DNA from: Polyodon spathula
Lineage: Eukaryota > Chordata > Actinopteri > Acipenseriformes > Polyodontidae
Assembly: GCF_017654505.1 (NCBI RefSeq)
Contig: NC_054534.1
Span: 40,468,226 to 40,532,225 of the forward strand
Length of the DNA: 64,000 nt
Direction: 5' to 3'
In this document: positions 24,906-37,103 of the stretch, one piece after another
Layout: the number at the start of each line of letters is the position of its first letter
Numbering within the stretch: the first letter of the stretch is position 1
The notes under the pieces: model-generated
Database searches by the model: none
Seen by the model: only the letters and a program-made list of their open reading frames with translations
Told to the model about the DNA's origin: nothing
Program-made: the position numbers and the translations under genes

Positions 24906-26421
24906 TTTTGAAAGGTTTTTAAAGAAATGTGTCATGTGGCCATATCGGTTTATGCACAAACAACATTTTTGAAAAAGTATTGTATTGTATTGACACAGGG
25001 ATGATGCTTGTCAACTTACTTTACTTTAGCATAGACTGAGAAAGCACGGTAGGAACTGTTTTACAGTGCTTTGTTTTAAATTTTACTGATTTTCTTTGTA
25101 TAGTGTACATGCAGTAATGTACTTTGGTGTTTCTGACACACTGATCTACCTGACATTGTTAATTTGCAATGCCCCGACGTTAATAATGTAGTATAATGAC
25201 TGAATTTTGTTGGCACTTAGCTTTCCAGGGGATATACATCATAGATCAAGAATGTATCAAAAGCATGTTGTTATACAGTAACTGCGATGGACAGCCAGAT
25301 TGGTGAGTTTGTTATTCCATACAAACCAAGTCAAAGTCTTTGGAAACGATGTAGGGAAATAAGGTAATCCTTTTTTCATTTTTGAAAATTTGCCAGGAAA
25401 TAAAGCCTACGGAGTCCAGAGTCTCATGTTATATCCAACGGTGTCCTATAACATATATTAAGTGGAACAGTGTTCCTAAGTTGTGTAGCCATGTGATCAT
25501 TTATTTGTATTGGTTTTAACACAAAATTGGCTCCCTTATAGTTTCCAAGCTGTGTATTTGCCAGCTGATTTGTACATGATTTGATGGTTTTGTACAGTAA
25601 ATATAGTTATGGATTAAATACAAATCCTGTACAGGTATTTGTGTAAACCACCGTGAGTGTGAAAAACTAGAGTGGAGCATGATCTTCTGTTCTTTACCCT
25701 ATGTATTTAGCATACAGTAAGGTTTTAACTGAGGCTGTCGACACCCAAGCTTCCATTTGGAACATCTTGAGTAACCCAATGCTGGTACTCAGGCACTCTT
25801 AATTTGAACAGCAGACCTCGAAGATCTTTCTACAGTAACAGCAGTAGATCTTAATCCATTAAAGAGGATCAGAACATATGGCTCACAGACATATTTGTGC
25901 CAAGAGTTTAATCCCACTGAGGAACTAAACTCATATGAGAATGTGACATTTAAGATTGTGATATCTTAGAGCGTGTCCATTTCATTGATGGAGACAGCTG
26001 GGAGAGGAAAATGTGAATTTAAAGAATTCTGCATCAGTTAACCCAGCATGCATTGTTGAACTGGAACAATTATCAGCTAATCTTCAGCTTTAGACTCATT
26101 AAGAATTAATGATGTGATTTCAACAGGGTGTCAGTTTTGTATTAAATACAGCCCAACTGAAATTGTATCTCATCTAGTGGGCACTTGGATACAACAGAAA
26201 GAAAATGCTTCCATTAGATCAGCACAATTTGTACAAATCAAAATTAAATGGATATATGATTGATAAAGGCATCAAATGGGATGGAAGTATAGGATAAGTA
26301 GGTTAAACATTAACCACTGGTTTCACAGACCCAAATTATCCCTGATCTGGGACTACCATAAGAAGGCAAGGCTACTCCAAGATTAGTGTGTATTAAGGTC
26401 TGTGAAAGATTTTTTTTTTAG
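24906..26421. other. Intron-like stretch with no recognised element
   Basis: No coding exon or mobile element recognised. Confidence 0.4.
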
Positions 26422-26426
26422 CTACT

Positions 26427-26924
26427 TGTGACAGGGTCTTCCTCGGGTCACACGCGTGGGTAGCCGCTGTTCAAGCATACAGAGAGACTGAGGTGGTGTT
26501 GACACGCCGGCACAGGCGCGCAGGATTTATTAACAACAAAAAGAAAGTGAAAGTAAAATAAAGGCGGTCATGTGACGTTACCAGCGATGGTAACGCACAG
26601 AGGACAAATACAGTAAACCGTACAAAAAAGTGCAAAATAAAACACAATACCCCAAACTATAACTCAAAAGGTGCCGTGAAAACGGCAGGCCTTGCAGCAG
26701 CCCCGATCACAGCGATCGCCATGCTTTTATACTGACGCTCCGTTGAGACACGCCCACCCGCCTGCGGGAACAGCTGATTGCTTTCAGCTGCTGCTCCACG
26801 CAGACGGGTAATCGTCCCCAGTGGAGCGCCACAGCAGCTAAACAATTAAATCAATATTAACAATTAACACAAAAACATACAATAAACTACATATTCCATT
26901 GTGCAAGGCTTACGCTTTGCCACA
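26427..26924 (-). mobile_element. Solo LTR (498 bp), minus orientation, CTACT target duplication
   Basis: Starts TGTGACAGGG and ends GCTTTGCCACA on the + strand. A perfect 5-bp duplication CTACT flanks it (26422-26426 and 26925-26929). A TATA box (TATAAAAG, minus, about 26724-26731) and AATAAA (minus, about 26526-26531) show that transcription runs on the minus strand. No primer-binding site, gag or pol adjoins either edge, so it is a solo LTR left by LTR-LTR recombination. TG...CA with a 5-bp duplication fits Ty3/gypsy; other LTR superfamilies are not excluded. Confidence 0.9.
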
Positions 26925-27993
26925 CTACTGTATGGCGCCATTGGCACATATCCCATCAGCACCACCAAACGGGTGCTGAAACATTACTTGCTTACTTTTA
27001 AAAAACTGTTATTTGGTAATAAGCCACTGGCCTGAAGATGTAAAACTATAACAAAGACTATATTTTCCATGTTTCTATTTGTTTGACCTTTCGCGAAAAA
27101 AATGGAAATTCTGATACTGATAGGCACACGCATACACTACTTATTATCCTGGAAGATTGTTAGCAGAGATGTAATAAGAACATATTTCCAAAGCCATCTT
27201 GGGTAATTAAATAAAGGTTAACAATAGAAATGACTACCGCAAAACTTCAAATATTCGCCAGTCTCCATTACTCGTCGGGTCTCTAGTAAGCGCCAGGGCT
27301 TCTGGGAAATATGGTAAATAGACGCGAAGTCTCTTTTAAACTCTGGGTTATGAATAATAATATAATGCATGTCATACTGAATGTTCCAGCCAATACACAC
27401 ACATGGCTGTACAGCGAGCTTGCCAGTTTTTTTTCAACAGCAATGAAGAGACCCTGAAGCTCATGATGAATGATAAGAAAACTGAATTTAACTTATTTTA
27501 AAAGGTACACAGAATGCATAGTTTTATTAATGACGTTATTAATTTTAATACCAGTTGTGAAGCTTTTTTGAGCATGCTGAAAGTAAGTAAAATGCAAACT
27601 TGTCTTCTGATATTAACAGGGTTGCCTTTTAGTGTATTTGTATGTGTTTTATTTTCTATTAACAGTATTTTGTGCATTTGAGTCTTGCAATGGATATTTG
27701 TATTTTGCTCCTTTTCCAGCGTTTGTATTTATCAATGTACATGTTATAAAAACAAGTTTGTCACTTTTGCTTTGATTTTGTGATAAAACCGGTACTTGTA
27801 TTGATTTTATTGTTAATCTTTAAACAGTTTGAAGAATTTTTGAGTGTGTTGTGGGCCAACAGTATGGACTTATTTTTCGTAGTAACACAGTATTTCATGA
27901 GGTTGTTTTGCAATGAAGATTTGTTGCTGGTTAATTTTTCATTGATTTTCCATGCTTACCAATGTACACGTTCTGAGGGTTAACAATAAATAT
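26925..27993. other. Intron-like stretch with no recognised element
   Basis: AT-rich. Short frames only, none recognised. Confidence 0.4.
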
Positions 27994-28870
27994 AATATGT
28001 GTTAACACTAGAAGGACCGGAGCTATACCTAGAAGCCCTACAGCAGTCATTCTGATGGCTTTTTGAAAATGTAAATAAATATTGAACAGACATCTGAACA
28101 AACATTAGTTTACAACATACTGTACATAGTTATAAAACTGAAACGACATTTTTTACTTTTCAACAGCAATCGGTTTATTATCACATGAGCAAAAGCAACG
28201 GAACAACGTAGCTAAATAAATTTAGAAAAAAAAAAACATTTTAAAGGAGTTTACAGCACAAGTTATAAAAAAAAGTTTAATTTCTTTTTGACAAAAAGGT
28301 ATTCCTTTAACTTGAGTCTAAGGCTGTTCACAATCAACACAGATAATGCGCTTCTCCATGTTGCCTTTCAGCACAGGGCACAGCTGTCTGAAGTTTTATT
28401 TTTATTGCACTTGCCAACCTGGCATTGACGTCTCTTGCGGCTCTCAACTGGGTTACCAGCTTCAGCTGTGGGTACACGCTTCACAGTCTACCTCTGTTCC
28501 AAATGATTCTTGCGACATTCCGGTTCTATCTGTAAAATATATTCTATCCTTGGTAAATTCTTCTCCATGCATTCTTTGTAAAGTACCCAGGAGTTGATGG
28601 CTGATAGGTCCAATACATTGTAAAACACCTGAATACTTCCGTGCCACCTGATCTAAAACATCAACTCCATATTTTGTTGCATTGTAAAACGCCCAGGTCT
28701 CTGGTATTTATTTTCACTAGTCCTGATGCTAATTGACTGACCAAAGCAGTGCAGCTGGCAAGCAGACGCCAGCCTTTCAAAAGGCTGATTGAAAAACAAT
28801 GGACTGTCAGACATTCCTCAGGAAGAGAGTAGACTAAACTGATTACAGCCAAACACATTGCGATCTGGTA
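27994..28870 (-). mobile_element. piggyBac-family transposon relic, minus orientation
   Basis: The left edge reads TTAACACTAGAAGGACCGG: a TTAA target followed by a tip of piggyBac style. The degraded 3' half of a piggyBac transposase is encoded on the minus strand at 28330-28860. No matching right-hand tip was found before the LTR at 29012, so the 5' end of the element is lost. Placement of the right boundary is approximate. Confidence 0.75.
28330..28860 (-). pseudogene. piggyBac-like transposase, C-terminal half, degraded
   Basis: The piggyBac transposase excises elements precisely at TTAA. On the minus strand the pieces in order are: 'SLPEECLTVHC' followed by remains of the catalytic-core segment; then 'YGVDVLDQVARKYS'; then, in another frame after an apparent short deletion, 'VLDLSAINSWVLYKECM'; then RKRRQCQVGKCNKN followed by a Cys-rich stretch (SDSCALC, and RIICVDCEQP in a third frame). 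GVD.LDQ..R.YS and the 'LD..A.N.W.LY' helix are hallmarks of the RNase H-like core end. The cysteine-rich tail matches the family's zinc-binding C-terminal domain. Frame changes and stops make it a pseudogene. Confidence 0.8.
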
Positions 28871-29011
28871 AATAAAAATAATATCTTAAATGACGTTGCT
28901 GGAATGTTGTAATTTACTTATGTCATTTCTATAAGGTTGTGTTCAGGCAGCTTTTTTTCATGATTGCATCTGAAGTATTTGCAGATGTTAATGATCTTAC
29001 ATAATAAACAC

Positions 29012-29385
29012 TGTGGCAGAGCAAAGCTCTGCCCTTTATAAATTGGCAGGGATGGGGTTAAATTCCCTTACCTGCCTGGGTTTATTGTGTTCAGGTGGCT
29101 GGGGTTGATTAGTTGATTAGCTTAATTAACAATCAATCAGTGCCCAGCCACCTGACATAAAAGGAGGCCTCTGCTTCCCATTAAGAGGAGAGAGCTGAGA
29201 AAGCAAGTTGGTGGGTGTTTGTGGTTTGTTGTTTTTGTAAGTTTTGCTTTGTTTGGTTATTTGTGTTTAAATATCTTTATTTTTGTCATTGTGCCCTTTT
29301 ATTTTGTGTTTATTTGTAATAAAAGCACTATTTTTTTGAACTGCAGTCTGTCTCTGGGCCTCTATCCACTTACCAGCCTGTCACA
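29012..29385 (+). mobile_element. Solo LTR (374 bp), plus orientation, AACAC target duplication
   Basis: Starts TGTGGCAGAG and ends GCCTGTCACA, flanked by a perfect AACAC duplication (29007-29011 and 29386-29390). A TATA-like ACATAAAAGG (about 29155-29164) and an AATAAA (29318-29323) lie in the expected U3/R order. No internal retroviral or retrotransposon sequence is present. It shares TGTGGCA...TGTCACA ends with the other LTRs here, but its body looks different. Confidence 0.92.
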
Positions 29386-29390
29386 AACAC

Positions 29391-30834
29391 AGATCCTCAA
29401 ATAGTCGCTGGTCTCCAATAGGCACTGGGGCTACTGGCAAATATAGTAAATAAATGTTGGGGCGTTTATTTAAAGTTTTACGGTAAATAAAATGTTGATA
29501 CATTTCCCTACAATTGGTCCACAACTGTTGTTTATTCAGCAGTCTACCTGTGCATGGCACCTTCAAATGGAGTCCCAGCATAAAACTCTGATGGGATCTT
29601 TGCGATTACCACCTGGGAATGGCTAATTTATAGAATCTGGTGTAATGAGGGATCAATTAAAAGCAATTACCCCAGGCAATAAAATCAGAATAAAAAACTA
29701 GTTTCAAATGTGAGAAGGAACAGATCTGAAATGTAAAAGCACTTACTGTAAAGTGAGAGGGCATGACAGCAGATCTCACAGAATGTGACTAAAGGTGCTT
29801 GGCTGGCAGGTCTTTCTGTATTCAAAATGGCTGATGTTTCATGAGGATCAGTTTCAAAATAAAGGATGACTCTATTGGCCATTTTGGGTAACAGACTTTA
29901 TTCCAGAGTTACAACCCAACCTCCCTGAAGGATTTAGAGGCACATTAGTAATCATTAAACAATGGTCATGCATCACCCATAAACAATTTGTACACTTTGC
30001 ACCAGTGCTACCCTGAATAGTGGCTCCACGCCCTATTGGCACTGTTATGGAAGGAATTCCTAACTGTACTGACCCCTTTTTTATATACAGATAGAATGTT
30101 CATACTGACACTTTTATTAGGATCGTATCTTTGATTTTAAGTGAACACATGTTTATACTGCTGTGATTGGAGTGGATAAATAAGGGAGTTTGAAACAAGT
30201 ATTTCATTGTGATTGTCTCTGGATAGGGTAATAGTTTATTTAAACAAAAAAGTTAACAAAACGTGCTGGGTCAGGGAGTGAGAATTAATCAAAACACAAA
30301 AAACAGGATCAGGTTGAGGGACGGGGACTCCATCGGTCATCAGCCTCTTCCTCGCTCTTCAGTTGTCAGTCCCTTCTAAAAAGATAAACCACACGGTTAA
30401 TCTTTGTAGTCCTCCCCTCCACATCTCGCTCTCTCTTCCATTCATAAATCTGAACGCCAGCCCCTAAGTACAACAATACACTTCCCTTTGAACTCACAAC
30501 CCCACCCTTGAGAACAGTGAACCACCTATCCACGAATGGTAGGTGTTTTTAATAAACACTTGATCTGAGTGACCGGGTTTAGTGTACCTGCACTGTTGTC
30601 CCACACAAGGATGCCTTCAATCATGTTCAAGTGATCTTTGCATGGGCATCCTTGGTTTGGCCCTCTGTTGTCAGGAGGCTGAATCACAACACAAAACCCT
30701 TAACTCCCATCACAACTACAGTTCACTATTATTTTACAATGCACTTAAGCATCTTATGGTATCTTGTATGTATTACAGTATAAATTAATTTACAATAAAA
30801 AGCAACTTTTGTTTAAGTAAATTAAAATGTTATT
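29391..30834. other. Intron-like stretch with no firmly recognised element
   Basis: About 1.4 kb. The GC-richer block 30230-30560 has a repeat-like look (pyrimidine-rich, LTR-like composition), but no ends could be defined. Confidence 0.35.
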
Positions 30835-31670
30835 GTGAGTACTTTGTGGAGCTGGTTCGCACTTCCTGGAACCACCCGTCCGCTCCCTCTGGCTCCCTGC
30901 TGCACACCGCCAGAGCCCAAGAAGCTGGCCTGGCCTATCGGGGACACGGTCACTGTGCTGGTGCGAGGATCCACCTTCTCCAGAGGGGATAAAGACCCTA
31001 CCTTCCCAGCCAAGCCAATCAGGACAACCGATGCAATGCTAAAGAAAGCATATGCTTCAGCGGCGCAGTTGGTCAGAACGGCGAATGCTATGTCTATTTT
31101 GATGCTCTACCAGTCACAGTTAGCAGCAAGACTGCAGGAGGGGAGCAACGGAGACAGATGCGGGGGAACTTCAGGCAGTGACGGGAGTAATGACTGACCT
31201 GATGGGGGAGCTAGGTCAGGCATCAGGGAGGTTTCTGGTGGCGCTGGTGGCTGCCAGCCGACATATTTGGCTGACCCAGGCCAAAGTGGTGGAGACAGAA
31301 GGCTGCGTTGCTGGATGCCCCTATAACAGTGGGGCAGACATTCGGAGTGACTGTGGATGTGAGCCTTGAGAGGTCCCACAAGGCCAAAGAGGTCGCTTCA
31401 AAGTTCTCGCGCCTTCCTGCCTATTGCCAACACCCTAGGGGGCAACACACTGCTGGGGCAGCTGGGCCTGAACGCCATCCTCCTCCTCAGGCCAAACAAG
31501 CAGGCAGAGGAAAAGCTGGTGGGAAGGAGCCACTGCCGGCCAGGGGTAACTGGTTCTCCAGCTGGAGACCGAGGCCAGGGCCTAAAAATTATGTGCCCTC
31601 CCAAGCCCAAGGGAGACTGCCCCTGAGGGGCTCGGGCTGCCACCTTCCTCCCTCACAACCAGACTGACCA
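30835..31670 (+). pseudogene. DIRS gag-like remnant (relic A)
   Basis: DIRS gag is thought to form the particle or nucleoprotein core. Recognisable pieces are 'EYFVELVRTSWNHPS' (first frame, from about 30838), then TTDAMLKKAYASAAQLVRTA (about residues 65-85), then QASGRFLVALVAASRHIWLT, then LDAPITVGQTFG. These follow the usual order of fish DIRS gag, with a predicted helical core around the repeated alanines. Frame switches occur between them, and stops lie near 31190. No zinc knuckle was seen. Assignment comes from remembered family motifs, not from a search. Confidence 0.65.
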
Positions 31671-31787
31671 CTGGACACGATCCATGGCATGGCTGCACCC
31701 AGGACTCCTGGGTGCTAACGACTATGAGACACAGTTAGGCTCTGTAATTCCACCAAAAGCATGCAGTGCGCTTAGTAAATCTAAGCA

Positions 31788-32400
31788 ATGCCCTCAGCGG
31801 GTTCTACTCCAGGCTCAAGGTACTTCCTGGTGCCCAAGAGGGACGGCGGCTTCCGACCTATTCTGGACCTCAGGGTCCTCAACATGTTCCTCAAACAAAG
31901 GAAATTAAACATGTTGACCACACAGCGTATCCTCCAGTCCGTACAGCCGGGCGACTGGTTCACATCGATCGACCTGCAAGATGCCTACTTCCATATCCTG
32001 ATGCGTCCTGCGCACAGAAAATATCTACGCTTTGCCTTTCAAGGCAGCACGTACAAATTCTGCATTCTGACGTTTGACCTCTCGCTGGTGCCCCGCACTT
32101 TTTCAAAGTGCATGGATGCAGCATTGGCTCCACTCATGCTGCGGGGTATTCGGATCTTGAACTACCTGGAAGATTGACTTCTTTGCGCGCGTTCTAAAGC
32201 ACGCACCGAGGCGCACACCAGACAGGTCATAGATCATGTGACAAAGTTAGGATTCTGCATACATCAACAGAAGAGCAACCTCATACCGTCTCAGTCCACA
32301 GTGTTCCTGGGGATCAAATTGAACTTTGTGAGAATGCTTGCCTCACTCTCCCAATTCAGGGAGTATGCTGTTCTACAGTTCTACAGGTCAGAACTTTTGA
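31788..32400 (+). pseudogene. DIRS reverse transcriptase (relic A), active site damaged
   Basis: The RT copies the element RNA into cDNA. The open segment 31788-32177 shows 'YFLVPKRDGGFRPILDLRVL' (fingers), then 'GDWFTSIDLQDAYFHI' (motif A with its catalytic Asp), 'RKYLRFAFQGSTYKF' and 'TFSKCMDAALAPLMLRGI'. The motif C box, normally YLDD followed by Trp, reads YLED followed directly by TGA (about 32175). One active-site Asp is therefore replaced and the frame stops. The thumb-side motif 'KLGFCIHQQKSNLIPSQSTVFLG' continues in another frame at 32238-32432. Confidence 0.9.
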
Positions 32401-32769
32401 AAGGTTGTTGGGGCTGCTGGCAGCCACCTTGAGAATCCTTCATCTAGGGCTGCTGAGAATGCGCACGCTTCAAGCTTGGCTGAAAACGCTCAAGGTGCAC
32501 TGGGTCCGCGATCAACACCTGCTAGTGTGAGTGTCCAGTCAATGCCGGAAGACATTGGAGTGGTGGCTCCACCCCAGCAATCTGCGCCTCGGATCTCCCC
32601 TCAGCTCCTCTCACAGAAGGGAAGTTGTCACTACGGACGCCTCCAGCCTGGGCTGGGGAGCGGTCTGGAATGGGAGGGGAATATGAGGTCAGTGGAAGGG
32701 ACCTTGGCAGCAAGCGCATATAAATGCCCAAGAACTGCAAGCAGTAGCCCTAGCGCTATCTCATTTTCA

Positions 32770-32995
32770 TCAGCAGTTAGCACACAAACACATGCTGGTC
32801 TGGACGGACAACACAACAGTGGTAGCCTACATAAACTACCAAGGAGGCCTTCACTCACCTGGCCTTCACCATGTGGTGCACAGACTCTTGTCTTGGATGC
32901 ACAGAAACTTGCGTTCCATCAGGACGGTTCACCTCCCTGGTGTGGACAACAGAGGAGCAGACCTCCTGTCCAGAGGAGCTCCAGACAGCTCAGAC
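32770..32995 (+). pseudogene. DIRS RNase H domain (relic A)
   Basis: A frame at 32792-33010 begins 'MLVWTDNTTVVAYINYQGG' and continues with 'RTVHLPGVDNRGADLLSR'. These are the RNase H motifs of retroelements: the TDN with its metal-binding Asp, and the H.PG..N..AD..SR close. The domain removes RNA from RNA/DNA hybrids during cDNA synthesis. Its first catalytic part lies in a neighbouring frame upstream (the VTTDAS-like 'VVTTDASSLGWGAVWNG' region near 32625-32670), so a frameshift separates it. Confidence 0.85.
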
Positions 32996-33179
32996 TGGAG
33001 ATTGCACCCTAAGGTTGTACAGCACAAGTCGACCTCTTTGCCACAGCCAAGTCCACTCATTGCCCCCTTATGGTTCTATATGGAGAGAGAAGGTGGTCCC
33101 CTTGGAGTAGACGCACTAGCTCACCTCTGGCCACACTGGCTCTTGTATACGTTCCTCCGCTACCGCTATTACCCCTTAC

Positions 33180-34170
33180 ACTGAGAGGATCAGGGTGGAG
33201 AAAGGCCAGGTTTTGCTGGTCGCACCCAGATGGCTGAGGCGCCCCTGGTTTGCTCTCCTCTCCAACATGTTGTTGGGCCAACCATGGCAGCTCCTGCTGT
33301 GCAAGGACCTCCTGAGCCAAGTGGAGGGGTTATTATGACACCCGAACTTGGCCCAGCTCCAACTCTGGGTTTGGTTGTTGAACGGAGCTGTCTATCCAGA
33401 TGAGGTCTGCCAGACGCAGTGGTAGAGACACTACAGTCTGCTAGGGCGCCTAGCACCTGAGCCCAGTATTCGTATAAATGGAAGGTTTTCCAAAACTGGT
33501 GCATTGCTACAACCCTGTGACCTGCCCTATTGAGACAATTCTAACCCTCTAACACCTGTTTGATGTGGGAAAATCTGCATCTACTGTGAAGGTCTACTTG
33601 GCAGCAATATCGGTGTGCCACGAAATTGACTCTGTGTCCGCTGGGGCACACTTACTGGCAGTGCATGGTCCCTAAGTGGGATCTGGAGCTGGTGCTGGGG
33701 GTACTTTATGGGTTCCATTTGATCCCATGGCCTCAGCAGAGCTGCGCCCTGTTTCCCTCAAAGCGGTGTTTTTATTAGCCATTACGTCTGCCAGAAGAGT
33801 AAGTGAGCTTCATGTGCTGTCCATCGATGATACATATATGGTTTTCACTGGTAACAGGTAACATTAACATTATGAGTAACATTAAGAACTAACCCCGCCT
33901 TTTTGCCAAAGGTGGTCTCTTCATTCCATATTAACCAACCAGTGGTTTTGGAAGCTTTCAGACCTCCCCCGCATGAGTCAGAGGAGGATCGCAGACAGCA
34001 CACGCTTTGCCCGGTCTGGGCTGTGCGCTGTTACGTGGATAGGACAGCGTCCCAGAGACAGTCCAACCAGCTGTTTGTCTGCTATGGGTCCCGCTCTAGA
34101 GGTCAAGCCCTGTCGAAGCAACATCTAGCACACTGGGTGTCAGATGCCGTTATTGAAAAAGCGGTATGAA
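33180..34170 (+). pseudogene. DIRS tyrosine recombinase (relic A), C-terminus missing
   Basis: Upstream of the recombinase, 'VLLVAPRWLRRPWFALL' (33210-33260) is the typical spacer after RNase H. The recombinase core shows 'VSLKAVFLLAITSARRVSEL' (33745-33810), containing the first catalytic Arg. It continues with 'FLPKVVSSFHINQPVVLEAF', 'CPVWAVRCYVDRT' and 'LFVCYGSRSRGQALSK'. The family expects a later H..R box and the Tyr nucleophile; neither is recognisable after 34170. Stops and frame changes are present around 33845-33900, so the enzyme cannot be made. Confidence 0.85.
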
Positions 34171-34489
34171 ACAAACTGCAGTGTGAGCTAAGAGGATCCA
34201 TTTATGAGCATCTCATGACATAAAGCAATTGACTACCTTAGCTCCCCTGGAGCACTTACTGCACATTTCAGCTTACATAAACAGTACCAGCTTGGTGCTT
34301 ATTACAGGACATTATTCTTTGGGGTACTGACCTGTCAGGTTTTTCAGTGTTTAACTTTACAGTTGTAATGCTTCGACAAGCAGCTAAGCCAGTGTTTGCT
34401 TTGACTTACCTCATCAACCCTGACATTTAGCTGAAACTGATTGAAAAAGGCTTTGCTTTGGCAATAGTTTTCAAATGTACAATTGTAGT

Positions 34490-35280
34490 TAGGGCGTCTG
34501 ATTTACTGGTGATTTTTTTTTCCAAATTCCAGTGAGTGCTTTTTAAAAAATCGGGTAGAATTATTTAATGAAAAAATCAGGTGGATTTTTATAATCTATA
34601 ATCAAGAAAGAATAAATATTCGGGTAGATATCAGGTTTTATTTAGAAAGAAATAAACAAATGCTTAAGCACAAAGTGTTGACAACAAAGTTGTCATCAAC
34701 AGTTTAAATCCCCAACGAGTGTATATTTCCACACATTGGGGTATGCAAACTTTTGATGACATCTGTCTCTCTTCCCTATTTCTCTCTCTCTCTCACACAC
34801 ACAAACACACACACACACACACAATGTATATGGGGTCATTTCTCTGTTCCAATTAAGTTTTATTTTGTAGTGGAGTTGCAAGTATAATTGCACACACAAC
34901 ATACGGGAAAACTAAACAACTAAACTCCACGCTGTTTTACAAAGAGAAGCAATCGACTTTTACATCTAAATGCTCTTGGCTTAAACACACACTCATAAAA
35001 CAAATAACTGGCAAGAAAAGGCCAAAAAAGCAAAAACCTTAAAGTTATATTGCTGTAATTTTATATATATTTATAAAGAATCCACGTTTTTCTAATAGGT
35101 AAATCAGCTTACTGTCATCGGCGCATGTTCTGCTCTGCATTTGAATCGCAGACAACTGCGCATGTGTTTATTCTTATACAGTATGTGCCTATTCGGGGAG
35201 TTTTCGGGTTTAGCCCGAATGCAGAAAAAAGCATTTTGGGGGAAAAAATCAGGTTAAATTGGGTGAAATCAGACACCCTA
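34490..35280. mobile_element. hAT-like non-autonomous element (791 bp)
   Basis: The left end TAGGGCGTCTGATTT and right end AAATCAGACACCCTA form inverted repeats. They are flanked by an 8-bp duplication with one mismatch (ATTGTAGT at 34482-34489, GTTGTAGT at 35281-35288), which is the hAT target-site length. The interior is AT-rich with repeated 'ATCAGGT'/'CGGGTAGA' motifs near the ends and a CT/CA microsatellite at 34780-34823. No transposase. Confidence 0.83.
34780..34823. repeat. (CT)n(CA)n microsatellite
   Basis: Simple repeat inside the hAT-like element. Confidence 0.9.
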
Positions 35281-35288
35281 GTTGTAGT

Positions 35289-36022
35289 GCAATTTAAAAA
35301 AAAAAAGGTTTGAGGCTTAACATAGCCTTTGTTATAAAAATATGCTTTTGTTGTTGTGAAAATAATTCAAATCAGGTTACAGTAATAATTAACTCATTCT
35401 TTCTGTACATATTAACTCCCAGTACAGGACTGTTTTGTTTGTACATGGACCTGTTTACAAAACAGAAACATGGACATTAATTCCTTGTCTGCAAGGTGCT
35501 CAGGTTTTTTTTGGTGGCTAAAATTTTGTGACAGAAGCACTTGCCAAGCAGCCAGCTTCTATCAGCTCTTTATCAAGTCTGCATAATATCATCTGCTGCC
35601 TTGCCCATCATGACTGAAGCTAGCATATGTGATATACTGTTTATATATTACAGAATTCATGTAATTTACACAACAAATTTACAGAACCATTTTTTGTCCA
35701 ATACATTTATAATTTTGTTGTCAACAAACTGCAGAATATAAATAAGAATACAGCCTAAATTGCCCTGTGGCTGTGATCGGATGCTATCTTAGTATGCCAG
35801 TAAATTTAATTTTGACTGGTGTTATTGCCTGAGAGATGCCACTTTGATTTAGATTGTGGTACCCTGTGCGGATAAGGGATTTTTGCTTAGAGATTTGTGC
35901 AGTCACTAACAAAGAGAGCATTTAGCTGGAAGCAGAAGCAGTTTTTACAGTGTAATTGACACATTCAGTTTTTTTTGTATCTACAGTAAGCAAAGCCATG
36001 TGCAGCACCAGCACCACCCTTA
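35289..36022. other. Intron-like stretch with no recognised element
   Basis: No recognised features. Confidence 0.4.
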
Positions 36023-36222
36023 CCTTATAAATGTTTTCCACAATAAATTTGCTTGGTAATTTTCCCATGGTACAACTAGTACCATAGTTTAACATTTTTC
36101 TTCACATTGTTAATATGCTTTATTCTCTTTGAGCTTAACAGTGCTTACCAATGCTCGACCATGCTTTCACTATGCTTTATTATACTTTTCTATGCTTTTA
36201 CCATGGAAAACTTTTCTAAGGG
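36023..36222. mobile_element. TA-flanked MITE (200 bp)
   Basis: The left end CCTTATAAATGTTTTCCA and the right end TGGAAAACTTTTCTAAGG are imperfect inverted repeats between TA dinucleotides (36021-36022 and 36223-36224). A second inner pair CCCATGGTA/TACCATGG is present, and the middle holds direct repeats of (C)TATGCTTT. There is no coding sequence. A Tc1/mariner-type MITE is the best guess. Confidence 0.7.
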
Positions 36223-37103
36223 TAGCAGAAAATAAATACTGCAGATGATACTAAAAGAGCCTTCTTTATTTTCTGAAAACTGTATTAAGCACTGTACATT
36301 TTTACTGGATATTTCGGCATCTACATTTAAGTAAATATGTTAGTGCTTTTGTATATTATATTAAAGCCCTTATATTATGCTAACTCCAGGGTCCCTCCCA
36401 GCATTAACTATAATAGAATACCATCTGATATACATTGTTAGACGCTGATCAAAATTCTGCTTATCCATCCAGCAAATGGGTAAGATCAATGCCTTCAACT
36501 GGACTTGTCCACATTTACTACCATAGGTAATAAATAGATTGAGGATACATAGCATTATTACATGTTTTATGATATGCATTCCAGGAGTGAGGGTGCATAA
36601 AATAAGCACGGCTGGTGAATGGGAATGGATATCATAAAATATTAAACAATGTTTGGTGCTGTATTTTTAATTATTTAAGCAATACTATATGACTAGTAGG
36701 CTCTTGATCAGACAGGTAATGTTATGCTAGTTATGGCCTAGATGCTATGGGAGGAATGTCCTGGTGGGCATTATTGATTTTTGGAACAAACTCAAAAAAT
36801 AGATTTTTCGCTATAAAATAAAATTAACAATCAATAGCCACCTTTATGTTGGGAAATACTGTTCACAAATAATGAACCAAGATCTTTGTTTTTACTTTGT
36901 AAATCTGTAAACTTTGGGGTCCATTCAGTGGATCTATTTACTGTTAAGTGCGTCCAGATCATCTCTTTGTGGGCCTAGGTTGTGAAAGTCAGCTTCTCTG
37001 ACCAGGCATGTAAGTGTCTGGTGTATTTTTGTTATTTTAAATGTATCTATAGTGCCCTGTTTTAATTATTTAAAGTGGTGTAGAATTATATAAATGACAT
37101 TAA

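Larger units (their letters stand above)
30835..34170 (+). mobile_element. DIRS-type tyrosine-recombinase retrotransposon, relic A
   Basis: A GC-rich 3.3-kb block inside AT-rich intron carries, in order, gag-like, reverse transcriptase, RNase H and tyrosine recombinase coding remnants. This is the order of DIRS elements, which integrate with a recombinase instead of an integrase. Stops and frameshifts are frequent throughout. Terminal and internal complementary repeats were not located, so the true ends may lie somewhat outside. The same family as relic B at 42890-46850, judging by shared motifs. Confidence 0.88.

Noticed and set aside
30230..30560. Possible LTR-like, pyrimidine-rich block
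   Set aside because: No TG...CA ends, TATA/poly(A) order or target duplication could be fixed.
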